DNA of 64,000 nucleotides from Actinophytocola sp050699935. Its GTDB lineage: Bacteria > Actinomycetota > Actinomycetes > Mycobacteriales > Pseudonocardiaceae. The position numbers and the translations under genes are program-made. Below the pieces are notes generated by a model that made no database searches, was not told the DNA's origin, and worked only from the letters and a program-made list of their open reading frames with translations. Where the stretch lies: assembly GCF_050699935.1 (NCBI RefSeq), contig NZ_JBOHGB010000018.1:1-64000 (forward strand), in the 5' to 3' direction. Each line of letters opens with the position of its first letter. Position 1 is the first letter of the stretch. Positions 61,522-64,000 of this stretch are shown here, one piece after another.

Positions 61522-62331
61522 CTAGTCGAAGATGCCCCGCGGCTTGGCGACCTCGCGCAGCCACCCCTCGATCTGCTGTTCCCAGTTGGTGCGGCCCAGC
61601 GCGGCGTACTCGACGACGAACATCCCCAGCATGCACTGTCCGCGCCCGCCGAGCCCGCCGCCCTTGACCACCCGGACGCGCTTGTTGACGTCGAGCACGA
61701 CCTGCACGTCCCGCGGCCGGGCCAGGAAGGTGACCGCGACCTCGTGGAACATCTTCGCGAAGTTGGGCGACGGCGCGAACTTGATCTCCTGGAAGAAGGG
61801 CAGCTGCTGGTCGGCGCCGTCGAGCCGCTCCTTGACCAGGGTGGCCGAGTGGAACTGGAAGCCGAGCCGGCTCATGGCGTCGAGGATCCGGTGCTGCGCC
61901 GGCACGGGCTCGATCGGGACCGCGTCCACGTCCTGCGGGTCGACCATCGTGCGGCTCAGGTTCAGGTTCGTCTGCAGGCCGACGGCCATGCCGGTGAGGT
62001 ACTTGCCGAAGACCGTCGTGATCGGCGTCTCCCACGGCATCTGCACCTCGAAGGGCACCTTGATCTGCGCCCCCGCGCGGACCATCTCCTTGCCCGCGAG
62101 GTGGACGTTCTGGAACGGCAGGTCGACCACGGAGGGCTCGTTGCCGTTGTTCTCGTGCTCCACCCTGGCCAGCAGGGTGACTCCGAGCGAGTCGACCTCC
62201 TGGTCGACCTGACCTCCGGTGAGCAGCACCTCACCGCGCAACGTGCCGCCTGGGCGCACGTGCCGATCGAGAATCCGGGCGTCGACCGTGGCGCCGCCCT
62301 GGCCGAAGCTGGCCATCACCTTCTGGAACAT
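61522..62331 (-). CDS. SpoOM-family (arrestin-like) protein
   Basis: 269 residues. Arrestin-like beta-sandwich of the Spo0M/SpoOM family: MFQKVMASFGQGGATVDARI, PGGTLRGEVLLTGGQVDQEV, VPFEVQMPWETPITTVFGKY, then VGLQTNLNLSRTMVDPQDVD and PVPAQHRILDAMSRLGFQF. Bacillus Spo0M affects sporulation initiation; in actinomycetes the role is not known. ATG at the family start. Probably co-transcribed with the PNPOx-like gene downstream; divergent from DUF3039. Confidence 0.9.
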   Translation of the reverse strand: MFQKVMASFGQGGATVDARILDRHVRPGGTLRGEVLLTGGQVDQEVDSLGVTLLARVEHENNGNEPSVVDLPFQNVHLAGKEMVRAGAQIKVPFEVQMPWETPITTVFGKYLTGMAVGLQTNLNLSRTMVDPQDVDAVPIEPVPAQHRILDAMSRLGFQFHSATLVKERLDGADQQLPFFQEIKFAPSPNFAKMFHEVAVTFLARPRDVQVVLDVNKRVRVVKGGGLGGRGQCMLGMFVVEYAALGRTNWEQQIEGWLREVAKPRGIFD

Positions 62332-62390
62332 GAGCCGAATCCTGCCAGCACCCGCTGGGGAGTGGCGTCATTTCAGGCATCATTGAGCCC

Positions 62391-62639
62391 GTGAATACGC
62401 AAACGCTGCCCGATGTGGACACGAGGCCGGAAGGCACCGACACCACGGGTGACGACACCCCGAAGATGTTCCACTACGTGCGCAAGGACAAGATCACCGA
62501 GAGCGCGGTCACGGGCACGATGGTGGTGGCGCTGTGTGGCGAGGTCTTCCCGGTGACCCGCTCTCCCAAGCCCGGCTCGCCGGTGTGCCCGGAGTGCAAG
62601 AAGATCTACGAGCGGCTCCCGCCCGGCGGCGAGGACTGA
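62391..62639 (+). CDS. DUF3039 zinc-ribbon-like protein, Rv2708c-like
   Basis: 82 residues. Core KMFHYVRKDKITESAVTGTM followed by VVALCGEVFPVTRSPKPGSP and VCPECKKIYERL; the cysteines in ALCG and CPEC probably bind zinc. Small actinobacterial family found near sigB; function unknown. GTG start. Its last 34 bases overlap the tail of the VOC gene on the other strand. Confidence 0.9.
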   Translation: MNTQTLPDVDTRPEGTDTTGDDTPKMFHYVRKDKITESAVTGTMVVALCGEVFPVTRSPKPGSPVCPECKKIYERLPPGGED

Positions 62640-63004
62640 TCACCGACCGGCGGTGCCCACCCGGGCCGCGGGATCAGGCAGAACGGGTGCCCGGCCGGGT
62701 CGGCGAACACCGTCTCGGCGAGACGGGTGGCGCCGAGCGCGAGCACCCGCGGCACGGCCGCGGCGATGTCGTCGACCATCACGTCCAGGTGGACCTGCTG
62801 GGGCGCCGCGGGGTCCGGCCACGCCGGCGGCCGGTGGTCCGGCGCGAGCTGGAACGCGAGCCCCGACGTGGTGTCGTTCCGGGCGACCACCACCCAGTCG
62901 TCGCTGGTGTAGGTGACCGGGAGGCCGAGCAGCTCGCTGTAGAAGGACGCCAGGTCGCGCGGGGCCGGGCAGTCGAGCACGACGTGGTGCAGCCGTCCGA
63001 TCAC
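62606..63004 (-). CDS. VOC-superfamily (glyoxalase-like) protein
   Basis: 132 residues. Single VOC domain: RLHHVVLDCPAPRDLASFYS then ELLGLPVTY, QVHLDVMVDDIAAAVPRVLA and PAGHPFCLIPRPGWAPP. The H...H...E/C pattern suggests a metal site but the substrate is unknown. GTG at 63004 overlaps the stop of the YihY-type gene (GTGA). Its C-terminus runs 34 bases into the DUF3039 gene. Not closely similar to the VOC protein at 2879. Confidence 0.85.
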   Translation of the reverse strand: MIGRLHHVVLDCPAPRDLASFYSELLGLPVTYTSDDWVVVARNDTTSGLAFQLAPDHRPPAWPDPAAPQQVHLDVMVDDIAAAVPRVLALGATRLAETVFADPAGHPFCLIPRPGWAPPVGDQSSPPGGSRS

Positions 63005-64000
63005 GGCTTCCGCCGCTCCGCCGGGATCGTCGGCGTCTGGTCGGTGCGCCCGTTCGGTCGTGCGGGCACGTCCGGTGTTTTGGGCGAGGTGGCGGTGGTG
63101 GGCGGCGTGGCGGTGTGGGGCGGGATGGCGGTTTCGGGCGGCGTGGCGGTGCGGGGCGGGGCCCCGTCGGTGGGTCGGGCGGAGGCGCGGCCCATCTCCA
63201 GCCGCCGCCACTTGCGGCGTTGCCGCCGGGTCATCCGGGCCGGCCACATCTCCTGGATGGCCGCGTTGAAGTACGCGCCGATCACGATCGCGAGCCCGAT
63301 GAAGAAGGCGAACAGCAGGAACGCGATCGGCGTCGCGAGCGCGCCGTAGGTGTAGCCGGTCGTGGTGATCCACGAGATGTAGAGCCGCAACACGATACTG
63401 GACAGCAGGAACACGATCATCGCGAGCACCGCGCCCGGCAGCCCGCGGTGCCACGGCAGCTTGCGCGGCAGCGCCAGTTTGTACAGCGTCGCCAGCGCCA
63501 GCACGAGGAGCACGCCCAGCGTCGGGTAGTAGAGCAGGTCCACCCAGAACGAGATGTCCGGCCGCCAGGCGACCGGGAACAGCTTCGGCAGCAGCTCCGG
63601 GCCCAGCGCCAGGATCGGCAGCCCGACCACCAGCAGCCCCAGCGACACCAGGTAGAGCAGCAGCGCGAAGAGCCGCTGCCACACCTCGTTGCGCACGCCG
63701 TACTGGTCGTGCGCGACGGTGATCGCGTCGACGAACGACGACATCGCCGACGAGCCGGCCCACAGTGAGATCAGGAACCCGACGGTGAGGATCTCGCCGC
63801 GCCCGTGCCGCAGGATGTCGTCCACTGTCGGCTCGATGATCTGCTCGACGACGTTGGCGCTGAACGCGGTCCGCGACCACTCGATGATCGCGGCGTGCAC
63901 CTGGTCGATCACGCCCTGGCCGAGCCACTGGCCCACGTAGCCGAGGCTGCCGAGAAGGCCCAGCAGCAGCGGCGGCAGCGACAACACCTGCCAGAACGCC
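63001..64000 (-). CDS. YihY/BrkB-family membrane protein, 5' end beyond the window
   Basis: About 333 residues visible; the frame is open through 64000, so the N-terminus is missing. Visible spans include LSLPPLLLGLLGSLGYVG, GEILTVGFLISLWAGSSAMS, LFALLLYLVSLGLLVVGLPI, YYPTLGVLLVLALATLYKL, AVLAMIVFLLSSIVLRLYI and AFLLFAFFIGLAIVIGAYF, with the conserved SSFVDAITVAHD and YGALATPIAF. The cytoplasmic tail after WPARMTRRQRRKWRRLE carries a degenerate eight-residue Pro/Thr repeat (TPPETAIP-like). Matches Rv2707 in position and type; YihY proteins are not RNase BN despite old names. Function unknown. Confidence 0.88.
   Translation of the reverse strand, partial: AFWQVLSLPPLLLGLLGSLGYVGQWLGQGVIDQVHAAIIEWSRTAFSANVVEQIIEPTVDDILRHGRGEILTVGFLISLWAGSSAMSSFVDAITVAHDQYGVRNEVWQRLFALLLYLVSLGLLVVGLPILALGPELLPKLFPVAWRPDISFWVDLLYYPTLGVLLVLALATLYKLALPRKLPWHRGLPGAVLAMIVFLLSSIVLRLYISWITTTGYTYGALATPIAFLLFAFFIGLAIVIGAYFNAAIQEMWPARMTRRQRRKWRRLEMGRASARPTDGAPPRTATPPETAIPPHTATPPTTATSPKTPDVPARPNGRTDQTPTIPAERRKP

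Overview
The window is 64 kb of very GC-rich DNA with strong third-position GC, frequent GTG starts, start/stop overlaps of the GTGA or ATGA type, class II ribonucleotide reductase (nrdJ), DUF3046, DUF3039 and DUF3099 proteins and mycobacterial-type SOS boxes. Together these point to an actinomycete, most likely of the Pseudonocardiales (Amycolatopsis/Saccharothrix-like). That placement is an inference from gene content, not a database match. Gene order follows the Mycobacterium tuberculosis segment from Rv2738c down to Rv2707: DUF3046, recA, recX, miaB, a membrane protein, DUF349, an Rv2728c-like protein, miaA, dapF, hflX, lexA, an Rv2719c-like LysM protein, nrdR, ideR/dtxR, sigB, DUF3099, DUF3039 and a YihY-type membrane protein. 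The glu transporter next to recX matches Corynebacterium. Blocks of accessory genes are inserted into this conserved backbone.

Layout. 1-3.4 kb: two membrane-anchored Hsp70-like paralogues (the first cut by the window edge) and a VOC protein. 3.4-5.8 kb: DUF3046, recA and recX. 5.8-8.5 kb: decayed IS110 and IS481 elements. 8.5-12 kb: a succinate dehydrogenase/fumarate reductase operon. 12-15.4 kb: the glutamate-type ABC importer gluABCD on the minus strand. 15.5-24 kb: miaB, a membrane protein, DUF349, an LigB-like protein, miaA, dapF and hflX. 24-31.5 kb: a secreted protein, lexA coupled to an amidase, the divergent SOS LysM gene, nrdR and nrdJ. 31.8-40 kb: TetR regulator, ABC-F protein, prolyl oligopeptidase, SpoU methyltransferase, adenosine deaminase, M23 peptidase and DUF4192. 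40-49.4 kb: dtxR-galK-galE on the minus strand, a sulfurtransferase, an acuC/protein acetyltransferase pair and two related lipoproteins. 49.4-64 kb: class I fumarase, sigB, dtd, a methyltransferase, DUF3099, psuK, a wrecked ABC-2 exporter, psuG, an M48 peptidase, lemA, a PNPOx-like protein, a SpoOM-like protein, DUF3039, a VOC protein and a YihY protein.

The DNA-damage genes form a visible regulon. recA and the LysM gene each have a LexA box (TCGAAC-N4-GTTCGA type) together with a promoter resembling the PafBC/RecA-NDp motif (TTGTCRGTG-N8-TANNNT). lexA has its own box, and an amidase is translationally coupled behind it.

The most unusual non-coding material is of two kinds. The first is a pair of related, roughly 160-bp, almost perfectly palindromic elements sitting directly after two stop codons; their outer arms differ between copies yet stay self-complementary. 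The second is two arrays of a 22-bp repeat (core CGCGAGTCCAACG), each organised as direct units followed by three inverted units and each placed between convergent genes. One array abuts the truncated ATPase gene of a decayed ABC transporter that separates psuK from psuG.
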